NCBI GenBank assembly: GCA_032716605.1
Contig: CM064517.1
Span: 28,446,967 to 28,510,966, forward strand
DNA length: 64,000 bases
Source: Paralithodes platypus
Lineage: Eukaryota > Arthropoda > Malacostraca > Decapoda > Lithodidae
Direction: 5' to 3'
Part shown: piece after piece, positions 11,146 through 21,391 of the stretch
How the letters are laid out: each line of letters begins with the position of its first letter
Numbering within the stretch: the first letter of the stretch is position 1
The notes under the pieces: generated by a model
Database searches by the model: none
Told to the model about the DNA's origin: nothing
Seen by the model: the letters and a program-made list of their open reading frames with translations, nothing else
Translations under genes and position numbers: made by a program

Positions 11146-11471
11146 TTAAGGGGAGATCTCCACTTGAGGGATTTTTTTCTTGACCCCTTTCTCCCTCATG
11201 TTTAGCCCCATTGCTTTTGATATTATAAAACGTTTGTCCCATTAGTTTAGCGATTTTAAGAACTTTCACCCCATATTAAGACCTTTCGTGCAATGCAGGT
11301 GTCAATTTTATCCTGGCGAGCGATAGCGAGCCTGTAATTTAAGAGGAATCGGCCTTCGGCCGGGACATTTTTCTACCGAAAAATTTACAAATTTATCTTG
11401 AAAGGGACTCAATGGGGTGTAATTTTAAGCTTGATGGAGGTCTAGGGAACAAACTAAATACCTCCCCTTAA
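11146..11471 (+). mobile_element. MITE-1, copy 1 (TTAAGGGG...CCCCTTAA)
   Basis: The element is bounded by TTAAGGGGAGA and CTCCCCTTAA. The interior carries the family landmarks in order: CCTTTCTCCCTCATGTTTAG, AAGACCTTTCGTG, CTGGCGAGCGATAGCGAGCC, CGGCCTTCGGCCGGGACATT, and AAGCTTGATGGAGGTCTAG near the right end. It shares its right-hand TTAA with the next copy. No coding capacity. Confidence 0.85.
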
Positions 11472-11744
11472 AGGGAAGGTTTTCTGGCCCACCTTCTCCC
11501 TCATGTTTAGACCTATCAGTTTTTAAATGTCATAACATTCGTCCCATTAGTATGGCGTTTTTAAGACCTTTCGTGTCATTTAGGTATCACTCATTACCTG
11601 GCGAGCGATAGCAAGCTTGTAATTTAGGAGGAACCGGCCTTCGGTCGAAGCATTTTTCTACCGATAAAGCACAAGTTTATCCTGAAGGGGGATCTTGGTG
11701 GTATTTCTTTAAGATTGATGCAGTCTACAGAGGAAGCAAATACA

Positions 11745-11835
<91 letters not shown>

Positions 11836-11860
11836 GAGATCCATAAAAACCTCCCCTTAA
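11468..11860 (+). mobile_element. MITE-1, copy 2, with internal (TAA)n
   Basis: Head-to-tail with copy 1 and starting at the same TTAA (11468-11471). It ends CTCCCCTTAA at 11860. The usual landmark order is kept, and a (TAA)n run of about 85 bp has expanded near the right end. The leucine- or isoleucine-rich frames on the minus strand come from that run. Confidence 0.85.
11745..11832. repeat. (TAA)n microsatellite inside MITE-1 copy 2
   Basis: About 28 TAA units placed where other family members have an AT-rich AAATAAATAGA-type stretch, so the run probably grew from that seed. Confidence 0.95.
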
Positions 11861-12029
11861 GCCCCATAATTCTTGCACAGGTGGGTGCGTGTGTGGGTGG
11901 GTGCAACAAAGGAGAGAGGGGTAGGTTTCTTGCAACACCAGCATCAAAGGCCTAAACAATAGCATCACCACACCTAGCAAAACAATACCTTCACCACTTC
12001 TAACAAAACAGTATAAATTTGTGCATTCT

Positions 12030-12246
12030 TTGTAACGGTTCCTACTAAATCACAAGCTCGCTATAGTTCGCCAGGAACAAAAATCGACACCTAAATGTCA
12101 CTAAATGTTTTAATATTGACAAAGAAATGGGGCGAAAGGTATTAATATCGTCAAACTAATGAGGCAAACGTCTTAAAACTTCAAAACTAATGAAACTAAA
12201 CATGAGGGAGAAGGGGGTCCAGAAAACCCCCAAAACCTCCCCTTAA
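12030..12246 (-). mobile_element. MITE-1 fragment (minus)
   Basis: It contains CAAGCTCGCTATAGTTCGCC, CGACACCTAAATG and CATGAGGGAGAAGGGGGTCC, and ends CTCCCCTTAA. The other half is missing. Confidence 0.8.
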
Positions 12247-12413
12247 TAAGAAAGGCAATAATAATACCATCAATAACTCTAATAAAAACCAAGAGTACCA
12301 CCACAAAAACCACCAACAACCACAACACAAACACAACCTAATCCTACACACGTCATCATTACCCTCATCGCCAAAATTACTATAGGCAACAAAAACAAAA
12401 CGAAAATACAAAT

Positions 12414-12467
<54 letters not shown>

Positions 12468-12600
12468 ATCAATACCATTCACAATATCACTCAAAGCAAA
12501 GAATATCACTCAAAGCCAAGTCAATGTACCCCCCCTCCCCCCCCCCTACCACTAACTTCAACCATAGCACATAACAATACTACCCTACCACCAACGATAC
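12247..12600. other. spacer with a (GA)n run
   Basis: (GA)n at about 12417-12467 and a C-rich run near 12528-12546. No gene seen. Confidence 0.6.
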
Positions 12601-13010
12601 CGACAACCGAAACACCACCTTATCGTGACACCAATCATTAACACCACCGTAACCCATATTCCCAACACCATCACCCCCTACACAATTATAACACCATCAC
12701 AACCACCAGCAACACCAACAACAATACCATAATCACCATCAACATCACCAACAACACAACTACCACCAACAACACCACCAACACCAACACGACAACCACC
12801 ACAAACAACACAACCACCAACAACACCAAAATCACCATCAACATCACCAACAACTCCATCACTACCCAACAACAACTACAGCAACATCAAAACTACCAGC
12901 ACCATCAAGAGCATCAACAACCATAACACAACCATCATTACCAACACCATTACACACATTCATAGCATCACCATCACCACCAACATCAACAAGAACATCA
13001 ACATGCAACA
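12600..13010. repeat. cryptic (CAN)n trinucleotide region
   Basis: Irregular mixtures of ACC, AAC, ATC and CAC triplets for about 400 bp. The minus-strand glycine/valine-rich frame is a translation of this repeat. Confidence 0.85.
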
Positions 13011-13750
13011 GGGTATACGTACCTTAATGGCTTGTAATTCTCGTACGGGGTAGGTACAAGCAACAAGATGGAGGGGGTAGATGTGGGTCCCTTGCAACAA
13101 TACGTGGGTACCCTCTGGTTGCTCGACCCAGATCCTTGATGTTTCTGCAACTGCACCTGGTAAAGAAACGGACTCACGTTAGTAATATACTTATAAGCGC
13201 TTCCACATCAAAATGAAACCTATATTTTACCTGATTTTACTTTCACAGTCGAGAACATCCTGTAGATGAGTGAATAATCTATTGATAATGCTATAGTCTA
13301 AATATAAATAAATCTATTCATAATGCTATAGTCTAAATATATACAAATGTTCGACTCGAATTCCATTATGAAAGAAATAATAATAGTTTGACAGAGGGCT
13401 TTTGTCAAATAAGAGAAATATATACTTATGCAATCTAATATATAATGATTCTTATATTTCACAAGGGAAAATGTTGAAATCATTAAACCCGTAGTATTGC
13501 ATAGTTACGTTATACCCTAGAATTTCTGCCGCAAATTGTATTGATGTTGTAAAGCTCTTACTTGATTAATGGTATAGATTTTCCTTAATGTTAATGTAAT
13601 CGTCTGCTATAAGTCAGAGTAATTATTAGCAAATTAAAATGTTGTTGAGTGTGTGAGTGTAAAAGCAGTACTATCACACTAAGATTAGTGATAAAGTGTA
13701 GATTCGTATACTTCACTAATTACGGAACAAATATATTACTAGCTCTCACT
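13011..13750. other. intergenic, no gene seen
   Basis: A 34-bp near-duplication (phrase ATAATGCTATAGTCTAAATA) occurs at about 13288 and about 13320. Otherwise unrecognised. Confidence 0.5.
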
Positions 13751-13751
13751 C

Positions 13752-13778
13752 CATCTCTCTCTCTCTCACTCGCTCTCG

Positions 13779-13816
<38 letters not shown>
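13752..13816. repeat. (CT)n microsatellite
   Basis: CT run with a few GCT and ACT interruptions in its first half. Confidence 0.95.
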
Positions 13817-13823
<7 letters not shown>

Positions 13824-13857
13824 TAAAATGTAATACTTGTTGGGGAACGTCCCAGTC

Positions 13858-14224
13858 TTAAGGGGGTGCTGCTTGGTTTTTGGGATATATATTTATGTAT
13901 TAATTTAGTTTTGAGTTTCCTCGCTAGTCCTCCATTAAGCTTAGAAGAACACCCCCTACAGTAGACCCCCATTCAAGATAAATTTGTACATTTTTTGGTA
14001 GAAATTTTCCCGGCTGAAGGCCGGTTCCTTCTGAAATTAGAGGCTCGCTAACTATCGCCAGGAAAAAATCGACACCTAAACGGGCACGAAAGGTTTTAAT
14101 ATTGACAACAAAATGAGGCAAAAGGTCTCAAAATCGCCAAACTAACGGAACGAACGTCATAAAACCTCGAAACTAATATGCTAAAGAGAAGGGGGTCCAG
14201 AAAAAGAGAGTAGTGCCCCCTTAA
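13858..14224 (-). mobile_element. MITE-1, copy 3 (full length)
   Basis: Bounded by TTAAGGGGGTGCTGCTTGG and TAGTGCCCCCTTAA. This is the GGGGGT/ACCCCC end type, distinct from the GGGGAGA end type of copies 1 and 2. Landmarks run in minus order (CTCCATTAAGCTTAGAAG, GGCTGAAGGCCGG, ATCGCCAGG, CGACACCTAAACGG). Confidence 0.85.
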
Positions 14225-14861
14225 ATCAGCTGATACAGTCAAGATCATTAATGCTGTCTGTAGGTTTTAGAAGCTTTTTTTCGGATTGAACTGAATCCCC
14301 CTTTTATTTTGTATTTACGATTTGCTTTTTGGAGGTTCGTTTCATCTGTTCCAGGACTCCACATGTAACATAATTTATGACCGCGACTGTGTACACAAGA
14401 ACAATGATTGGAACTTGGAAGAGACGGGAGTTGAGGATAAGTTATAATTGCATAAAGGAAAACATAGGTGGTCCAGGAATTGTTACGAGTGGGCTAGAGA
14501 TTGGCATCCGAGTGTACCGTTGTCGTTGAAGGGCAGGTAGCATATCAAACAAGAGACATGATCGACAATATTGCTGATTTACATTGTGCGTTGCATCCAG
14601 CCTATATCTATTTACATATAATCTGATAGTTTCCAATATATCTGCTACATAATCTAATACGAAATCGATTAGGTATAATATGTTCGGTCTATTCTAGGCT
14701 TAGTAAAGAGTGATGTTCTTCAAAAATAATGTTTACAAACTAAGAACGACATTGATATAAGCTTTGAACTTAATGACACGAACAAATAAAGATTAAAAAC
14801 TATAATATATATCGATAAAGTGTATGTCGGCTATGCCCCACCCACACGAGGTACCGACCGA

Positions 14862-14902
<41 letters not shown>

Positions 14903-15222
14903 GTTGTTGTTGGTGTTGTTGTGGCAGTGTGTCAGAGCGGGTCCTTGTCCTAACTGTGTCCTGACCTCGTAAATTACACTCGCAGCAAGCAACTCGAACG
15001 CACTCACTTCCAATATTGTCCAATACGCTATACCTTATTATTTACGGGATATATATATATATATATATACTGTATAAGGTATTGAATATATTAATGAAAA
15101 GTTATTGTTGAAAAAATGTAAATTCACACAAAAGAAAGTACATGTATATATTCAACCAGCATGACTAACCCTTTCAATCATTAAGCCAGAATAACCGGAA
15201 GACCATTAATAGGTCATAAATA
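14225..15222. other. intergenic, no gene seen
   Basis: It contains (TG)n at about 14864-14900 followed by TTG repeats, and a short (TA)n at about 15050-15069. No family is recognised in the frames present. Confidence 0.6.
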
Positions 15223-15223
15223 C

Positions 15224-15224
15224 C

Positions 15225-15302
<78 letters not shown>
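15224..15302. repeat. (GA)n microsatellite
   Basis: About 39 GA units. Confidence 0.97.
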
Positions 15303-15307
<5 letters not shown>

Positions 15308-15632
15308 GCGAGAGAAAGTCTGCAGGAGGGTGGACGTGCGCTTTGGCTCTCCAGAACAACATTTTTGTACCCCCCCTTCCCCCCCCCCCCCCTCTCTGCT
15401 AGAGTTAATTGTGTCCATTATTGATAAAAATACTGTTAAAAATAATGTGAACTAGGATTCCCTTCCCGTAATTGGATCATAATTCACTATATTACTAGTA
15501 AGGGTTTGCTTAGAAAACTCGCTAATTGAGTTCAGACAAACTTATCATCCTCCAAAAATAGAAGTCTTGGTTGAACTTTCTATTTTTGAAAAATATTTTC
15601 TGTGCAATATACCTATGAGCTGTACTAGCATT
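15303..15632. other. spacer, no gene seen
   Basis: A C-rich run at about 15370-15392; otherwise unrecognised. Confidence 0.5.
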
Positions 15633-15851
15633 CATAAAGCCGCTGTCACACGAGCGATTTTTCCGTCAATTTTCCATGAGCAAGTTTTTCTCGATATATT
15701 TCGGGACTTTTTTTACACTGGTATCGGCAACTAGACTGAAAGTATATTATGTTAGGCGGTTGGATTCTGATAAAGTGTAATTTTTGAAGCTGCCAGACCA
15801 TAATTGCCCGTAAAAATTGCTCGAAAAACGGCTCGTGTGACTCCGGCTTAA
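15633..15851. mobile_element. MITE-3, copy 1 (AGCCGCTGTCACACGAGC family)
   Basis: The left end is AAGCCGCTGTCACACGAGCG and the right end is GGCTCGTGTGACTCCGGCTT, forming an imperfect inverted pair flanked by TAA/TTAA. The interior carries ACTGGTATCGGCAACTAGAC and GCTGCCAGACCATAATTG, both also seen in the copies near 39.8, 44.0 and 57.4 kb. Confidence 0.8.
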
Positions 15852-15880
15852 AAGGTCGAGACCCAAGAAAAGTGACATTG

Positions 15881-16152
15881 TTAAGGGGAGATAGGCCGTT
15901 TTTCTGGTTCTCTTTCTTCCTCATGTTTATCCCCATTAGAAGGCCGATTTCTCTTAAAATTACAGGTTCATTATCGCTCGCCAGGAATTAATCGACACCT
16001 AAATGGCACGAAAGGTCTTGATATTGATATTAAAATGGGACGAAAGGTTTTGAAATCGACAGACTAATGGGAGAACGTCTTAAAATCTGAAAACTAATGG
16101 GGCTAAACATGAGGAAGAATGGGGACTAGAAAAACGACCCATTTCCCCTTAA
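15881..16152. mobile_element. MITE-1 foldback derivative
   Basis: The left end reads in plus family order (TTAAGGGGAGATAGGC, TTTTTCTGG, TTCCTCATGTTTATCCCCAT), then switches at about 15940 to minus order and ends GGGGCTAAACATGAGGAAGA ... CCCCTTAA. Both ends are therefore the same family end, inverted. This rearranged form differs from the asymmetric full-length copies. Confidence 0.75.
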
Positions 16153-16220
16153 CTTTATAGGGAAATCGGTTGTGTGTGTGTGTGTGTGTGTTGGGGTGGG
16201 GGGGGGGGGTTGGGGGGGGA

Positions 16221-16893
16221 ATACTTACCTTGATGGGGAATGAATCATGGTGCCAGACATTACCCTAACCCTTCATCAATCTCTCAGCATCATCCCCTCC
16301 ACAACACGCTCCATGCTAATGAGCCAGCTAGGTACTATCAACGACTAAAGTTCGTTCCCACAATCAGCCACTATGTGAATCCGAAACACCAGGGGGTCGA
16401 ATACGAAGCATCCGAAAGAAGTTTAATTTACACCCAATAAATGCTTCGTCTTCTTTGATCCCCAGGTGTTTCGGATTCACACAGTGGCGGGTTAGGGAAA
16501 CTAACTTTAGTCATTGATAGTACCTAGCTGGTTCATTAAGAGCCTTTCCAATGGAGCGTGTTGTGGAAAGGATGATGCTGAGAGATTGATGAAGGGTTAG
16601 GGTACTGTTTGATGAAGGGTTAGGGTACTGTTTGATGAAGGGTTAGGGTACTGTTTGATGAAGGGTTAGGGTACTGTTTGATGAAGGGTTAGGGTACTGT
16701 TTGATGAAGGGTTAGGGTACTGTTTGATGAAGGGTTAGGGTACTGTTTGATGAAGGGTTAGGGTACTGTTTGATGAAGGGTTAGGGTACTGATTGATGAA
16801 GGGTTAGGGTACTGTTTGATGAAGGGTTAGGGTACTGTTTGATGAAGGGTTAGGGTACTGTTTGGCACCTTGATTCATTCCCCTGCAAGGTAA
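16221..16893. mobile_element. foldback element with long inverted arms
   Basis: The left arm (16221-16330) contains ACTTACCTTGATGGGGAATG, CATTACCCTAACCCTTCATC and TCTCAGCATCATCC. The right arm repeats these in inverted order (GATGATGCTGAGAGATTGAT, GATGAAGGGTTAGGGTACTG, GGCACCTTGATTCATTCCCC, CAAGGTAAG). Inner segments around the centre (16370-16510) are also inverted, for example ACTATGTGAATCCGAAACAC against GTGTTTCGGATTCACACAGT. One 23-bp segment is single in the left arm but expanded to about 12 copies in the right arm. Confidence 0.85.
16586..16864. repeat. 23-bp minisatellite, about 12 copies, in right arm of the foldback element
   Basis: The unit GATGAAGGGTTAGGGTACTG plus TTT is repeated almost perfectly; one copy has GATT instead of GTTT near 16790. 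The left arm carries just one inverted equivalent. Confidence 0.95.
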
Positions 16894-17395
16894 GCCTAAA
16901 TACCCCCCCCCCCCGATTCCTCTCAAGCTATATACAGGTAAGACAATTAATGGCGTCTCACCCGTTTGCACCAGTATCGAACACAAACGAGATTATAGTA
17001 CAACCAATACAATGTTTCATCAAAGGCTTCAGAACTTGGCAATAAAGGCTCAAAGATTTACTTGGATATTGCTTTATTATTGCTCTCAGATGTACCCAAT
17101 GCCAAAGAGACTGGGGTTCTCGAAAAGGGGCTCCAGTCTTGAAAATGTATTTGACTTTCAGTGTGTTGGCTTGATAATCCAGAAGGGTTGATAGCCTTTG
17201 AAGTCCTTTTTTTTTTTTTTTTTTAACTAACTCACTCAATGCCATCGTCACCCTCTTCTACTATGAGTGGACAGAAATACGGATGCCGCCAATTGCCCAG
17301 CCCAAACAGTGACTATCTTCGACATGGGATTTTGAAAGCTTGTTGGAACATCATAATATACTGTATGTTGAGAATGACACACAAGCTGATGAGTA

Positions 17396-17398
<3 letters not shown>
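16894..17398. other. intergenic, one unassigned minus-strand frame
   Basis: A 97-codon minus frame (17251-16958) includes GLQRLSTLLDYQANTLKVKY and SLWHWVHLRAIIKQYPSKS. The composition is protein-like, but I recognise no family and see no splice or start context. A poly-T (17210-17224) interrupts it. It could be an old element fragment. Confidence 0.3.
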
Positions 17399-17476
<78 letters not shown>

Positions 17477-17487
17477 AGAGAGAGAGC
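17399..17487. repeat. (GA)n microsatellite
   Basis: Long GA run with one GGGG interruption near 17473. Confidence 0.97.
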
Positions 17488-17700
17488 AAAAAATAATGCA
17501 CAGAATATAAATGACAAGAAACAAGAGATAAAGAAAGACAAAAGGATTGCTATAGAAAGAGAAACAGTGATAAAGAGCATATACAAGAAAACAAAGAAAC
17601 AGACAATAGAGATAAACAAACTAAAAGGCTAGCTAGATAAATATATAGAGACAGAGAGAGAAAGCCATAAAACCGGATTTATTGTGATCTTACCCGGCTT
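17488..17700. other. A-rich spacer, nothing recognised
   Basis: Purine-rich, no gene seen. Confidence 0.5.
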
Positions 17701-18130
17701 TCCCCCAATAGATGGATAGATGGATACGTGGATAACATAATAGATGGATATATATGGATAGATGATTGTGTGATTGATGGGTGGATAATTGATGGAGGGA
17801 TTATTACGTGGATAGCATAATAGATGCATAGATATGGATAGATGGTTGTGTGATTGATGGATGGATAAATACGTGAATAGCATAATAGATGAATGGATAT
17901 GGATAGACGGTTGTATGATTAATTGATGGATGGATGGATACGTGAATAGGATAATAGATTAAAGGATAAGGACAGATGGTTGAGTTATTGATGAATGGAT
18001 AATTGATGGATGGGTTAATACATGGATAAGATAATGGATGGATGGATATGTGTAGAAGATTGTATGATTGATGGGTTAATACATGGATAACATAATAGAT
18101 GAATGGATATGGATAGATGGTTTTGTGATT
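17700..18130. repeat. degenerate GATG/GATA repeat with longer period
   Basis: GGATAGATGG-type tetranucleotides dominate. A longer phrase (ACATAATAGATGGATATGGA variants followed by TAGATGGTTGTGTGATT) recurs about five times at 60-110 bp spacing. Confidence 0.75.

Positions 18131-18132
<2 letters not shown>

Positions 18133-18214
<82 letters not shown>
18133..18214. repeat. (TA)n microsatellite
   Basis: About 40 TA units. Confidence 0.97.
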
Positions 18215-18216
<2 letters not shown>

Positions 18217-18306
18217 ATTTGGAGATTAGGAAAGAACAGTCAAATTGTACTGCATATCATCAATAGAAGAGTTGGTAAAGCTTGAATGTGTTCATCGAGC
18301 TTTTGT

Positions 18307-18342
18307 GTGGTGGTGGTGGTGGTGGTGGTGGTGGTGGTGGTG
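18307..18342. repeat. (GGT)n microsatellite
   Basis: About 12 GGT units. Confidence 0.95.
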
Positions 18343-18549
18343 GAGGGAAAAGTGTGAAATTACTACATTCGTTCATTAGCATGTCAGTCAAAATATAATG
18401 TTTGGTACGGCAATATACATGTTATCTTTTTGTGGTGGTGGAAAAGGGTTAACTATGATTACATATGATCATAGAACCACTCGTCAAAATAGAATACCTG
18501 CAATGACTGGTTATGCAAAGGTGAGAAGATTGAGTATTGGAACAAAGTC

Positions 18550-18914
18550 ATAAGGGGGTAGGACTCGCTTTTCATGGACCCCCTTCTCCCTCATGCTTAG
18601 CATATTAATTTTGAGGTTTGAAGACGTTCGTTCTGTTAGTTTGGTGATTTTGAGACATTTCGCCTAATTTTGTTGTCAATGTTAAGACCTTTCGTGCCAT
18701 TTAAGTGTCGATTTTTTCCTGGCGAGCGATAACAAGCCTCGAGGTTTAGAAGGAACCGGCCCTTGGCCGGGAAATTTTTCTACCGAAAAATGTACAAATT
18801 TATCTTGAAAGGAGGTCTAGGGGGTGTTTTTTTTTTCTAAGCTAGATGGAGGTCTAGCGGGGAAACTAATAAATAAAATATACAGAGACCAAAACCCAAG
18901 CACTACCCCCTTAA
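18550..18914 (+). mobile_element. MITE-1, copy 4 (full length)
   Basis: It begins ATAAGGGGGTAGGAC (first T of TTAA changed) and ends CACTACCCCCTTAA. All landmarks are present in plus order, including CTGGCGAGCGATAACAAGCC and AAGCTAGATGGAGGTCTAGC. Confidence 0.85.
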
Positions 18915-19043
18915 CGTGTGGAAATACAATACATATGCAGGCTATTGATGTTGGTGAAGAGACGAGTGAGAGAACCTTACGTAAGATCACCCGAATATCA
19001 TACAATAAGTAATATTATAAATAGTATTGTATTTTCCTGGTGG

Positions 19044-19258
19044 TTAACCCCTCCTGTACCGCCGACGTATTTACTTTTTTATTCTAGCTATACTTAGACG
19101 ATTTTGTGAAGCTTACGGAGGATATATGGTCGCTAAAATGATGGATTGAGATAGTCTGTAGCCATTTAATTGGTAGATGTTCTTCCTAAACTGAATAAAA
19201 TCGTCTAATAGTTGTCAGCATATCATGAATAAGACATCGCCGGTACAGAAGGGGTTAA
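19044..19258. mobile_element. MITE-2, copy 2
   Basis: TTAACCCCTCCTGTACCGCC on the left and GCCGGTACAGAAGGGGTTAA on the right form the terminal inverted repeat ending in TTAA. The inner arms TTAGACGATTTTGTG and AAAATCGTCTAA are also inverted. Confidence 0.85.
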
Positions 19259-19886
19259 ATTACTACTTGTTATAATTGTAATTTCATTCAAAATAAGAGG
19301 ACCCCAGATTATTCTGCTGGGGGAGGAGAAACTAGTGATAAATGTCCTACATCATTCTATGCAATGTAACTTCAGACAGGATAAGAGCATGGATCGACAA
19401 TATTCTGTATTTTTTGTTTAGTAATGGAAGGAAGTTTGAGGAATTGAATGCATGAAATGATTTATTTTTATTTTGTTGTTGTCTCATGATGTAGTTTGAT
19501 AAAGGTCCACATATGATCATATAATACCTGGTACGACAATATACATTTCTTGAATGGGGAGGGAAAGCATACTATATGATATATTAAGCTTCATCTAAGG
19601 GAGCATTATTGAAAAGCCAATACCCTTGTATATAGCGAAAGGTAGAGAAAATGTAAGAGTCTACATATGATCATCGAAACGCCAACCAAGATAGAATGCC
19701 TGGAACGACAATATGCCAATCCTGAGGGAAAAGGAGGCGAAATGACACACTGGAATGCCCAAATAATATAGAAAGTGTGGAAGAAGGGGATGTGTGTGTA
19801 TGTGTGTGTGTGTGTGTGAGAGAGAGGTTGTTTTCTAAGTAGGGTTCAGTGACCGGGTAGGCTTTCTCTAGAACAGCCTGTGCCTA
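19259..19886. other. intergenic, no gene seen
   Basis: A phrase with ACATATGATCAT occurs three times (about 18460, 19510, 19664), each followed within about 40 bp by a variant of TGGTACGACAATATAC. This suggests diverged repeat units with a spacing of 150 bp to 1 kb. Confidence 0.5.
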
Positions 19887-19938
19887 CGGATGAGGGGTGT
19901 GGTAGAGGAGGCCCCTCCTCTACCACACCCCTCATCCG
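19887..19938. other. perfect 25-bp palindrome with 2-nt spacer
   Basis: The left arm starts CGGATGAGGGGTGTGGTAGA and continues GGAGG; the spacer is CC; the right arm is its exact reverse complement ending TACCACACCCCTCATCCG. As single strand or cruciform it would form a GC-rich hairpin of 25 base pairs. Confidence 0.97.
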
Positions 19939-20029
19939 TCTACCCGTCTACCCATCTACCCCTACCCTATACCTACAGCCACTCTACCCCTATTCTACTT
20001 GTTTGTTTACGCTTCGACGACTCTCTACT

Positions 20030-20280
20030 CTACTCCACCCGACTCTACCTACGCCACTCGATCTATTTTGCTTTTCTCTTTTCCCGTCTAACCCAATTTG
20101 CTCGACCAATTCTAATTTTCTTTTGTCCCCGTCTAATCTAATCTGCTCGACCAATTCTGGTTTTCTTTTGTATCAGTCTAATCAAATCTGCTGGCCCTAT
20201 TCTTCTTTTCTCTTTTCCCCGTCTAATTTAATCTGCTCGACCTATTCTGTTTTCTCCTTTCCCCGTCTAATCCCATCTGC
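20030..20280. repeat. about 55-bp diverged tandem repeat
   Basis: CCGTCTAAYCYAATCTGCTC followed by GACCWATTCT and a TTTTCTTTT run is repeated about five times. A further unit appears at 21008-21046, beyond the MITE-1 and 18-bp array inserted at 20281-20992. Confidence 0.8.
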
Positions 20281-20652
20281 TTAAAGGGAGATTGGTCGTT
20301 TTTTGGGGGCCCCCTTCTTCCTTATGTTTAGCCCCATTAGTTTTCAGATTTTAAGACGTTCGTCCCATTAGTTTTCAGCTTTTAAAACCTTTCGTCCCAT
20401 TTCTATATCAATATAAAGATATTTGGTCCATTTAGGTGTCGATTTTTTCCTGGCGAGCGATAACGAGCCTGTGATTTTAAGAGAAACCGGCCTTCGGCCA
20501 ACACATTTTTAGATAGAAAAATGTACAAATTTATCTTGAAGGGGGATCGAGGGAGTGTTTTTTTTAAGCTTGATGAAGGTCTAGCGAGGATTCTGAAAAA
20601 TAAATGAATAGATTAATAAATAGACCCCAAAAAATAACCACTGTCCCCTTAA
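20281..20652 (+). mobile_element. MITE-1, copy 5 (full length)
   Basis: TTAAAGGGAGATTGG on the left and CACTGTCCCCTTAA on the right, with landmarks in plus order. Its right-hand TTAA is the first base block of the 18-bp array that follows. Confidence 0.85.
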
Positions 20653-20992
20653 CGGTGCTTAACCTATTAACGGTGCTTAACCTATTAACGGTGCTTAACC
20701 TATTAACGGTGCTTAACCTATTAACGGTGCTTAACCGATTAACGGTGCTTAACCGATTAACGGTGCTTAACCGATTAACGGTGCTTAACCGATTAACGGT
20801 GCTTAACCGATTAACGGTGCTTAACCGATTAACGGTGCTTAACCTATTAACGGTGCTTAACCTATTAACGGTGCTTAACCTATTAACGGTGCTTAACCTA
20901 TTAACGGTGCTTAACCTATTAACGGTGCTTAACCTATTAACGGTGCTTAACCTATTAACGGTGCTTAACCGATTAACGGTGCTTAACTTATT
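20649..20992. repeat. 18-bp minisatellite, about 19 copies
   Basis: The unit is TTAACGGTGCTTAACCTA or TTAACGGTGCTTAACCGA. The CTA and CGA variants are clustered in blocks (about five CTA, six CGA, seven CTA, then one CGA). Each unit contains two TTAA tetranucleotides. The array begins at the end of MITE-1 copy 5. The repeated six-residue open frame is a by-product. Confidence 0.95.
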
Positions 20993-21045
20993 CTGCTTTT
21001 CTGGTTTATCCGTCTAATGTAATCTGCTCGACCGATTCTGCTTCT

Positions 21046-21391
21046 TCCTAGTGATCGTTTTAGTCATTCTACCCATTCTACTGTCATCCCAATTGTACAC
21101 TGCCTTTTCTATCATGGACTTTATGTCGAGGCGATCTGGATTAATGTCGTATTTGCATATAATCACCTTGTTGTTGCTGTTGTTGTTGTTGTTGCTTGTA
21201 GTTTTATTTGCCTATGATCACCTTGTTGTTGTTTTAGTTGTTGATTGTAATTTTAGTCGTTAGAAAGGTAAAGTGTTGTCGTATGGGCGTTGTTTGGTAG
21301 TTAGCCGACTGTAAATAGGCAAAACAAATAACCAGGTCTTCCTTGATAGATGATTGGATTATGTTCCTGAAAACCCGATCTTAAACTGAAC
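21046..21391. other. spacer with (TTG)n, no gene seen
   Basis: A (TTG/GTT)n stretch at about 21167-21200 and a shorter one near 21223. No gene recognised. Confidence 0.6.

Noticed and set aside
16958..17251. 97-codon minus frame with protein-like composition
   Set aside because: No recognised family, a poly-T inside the frame, and no splice or start evidence. Listed only as an unassigned frame.
20604..21017. 137-codon LTVLNR-repeat frame, superficially like a leucine-rich repeat protein
   Set aside because: An 18-bp minisatellite with a six-codon period; no leucine-rich repeat spacing and no flanking domain.
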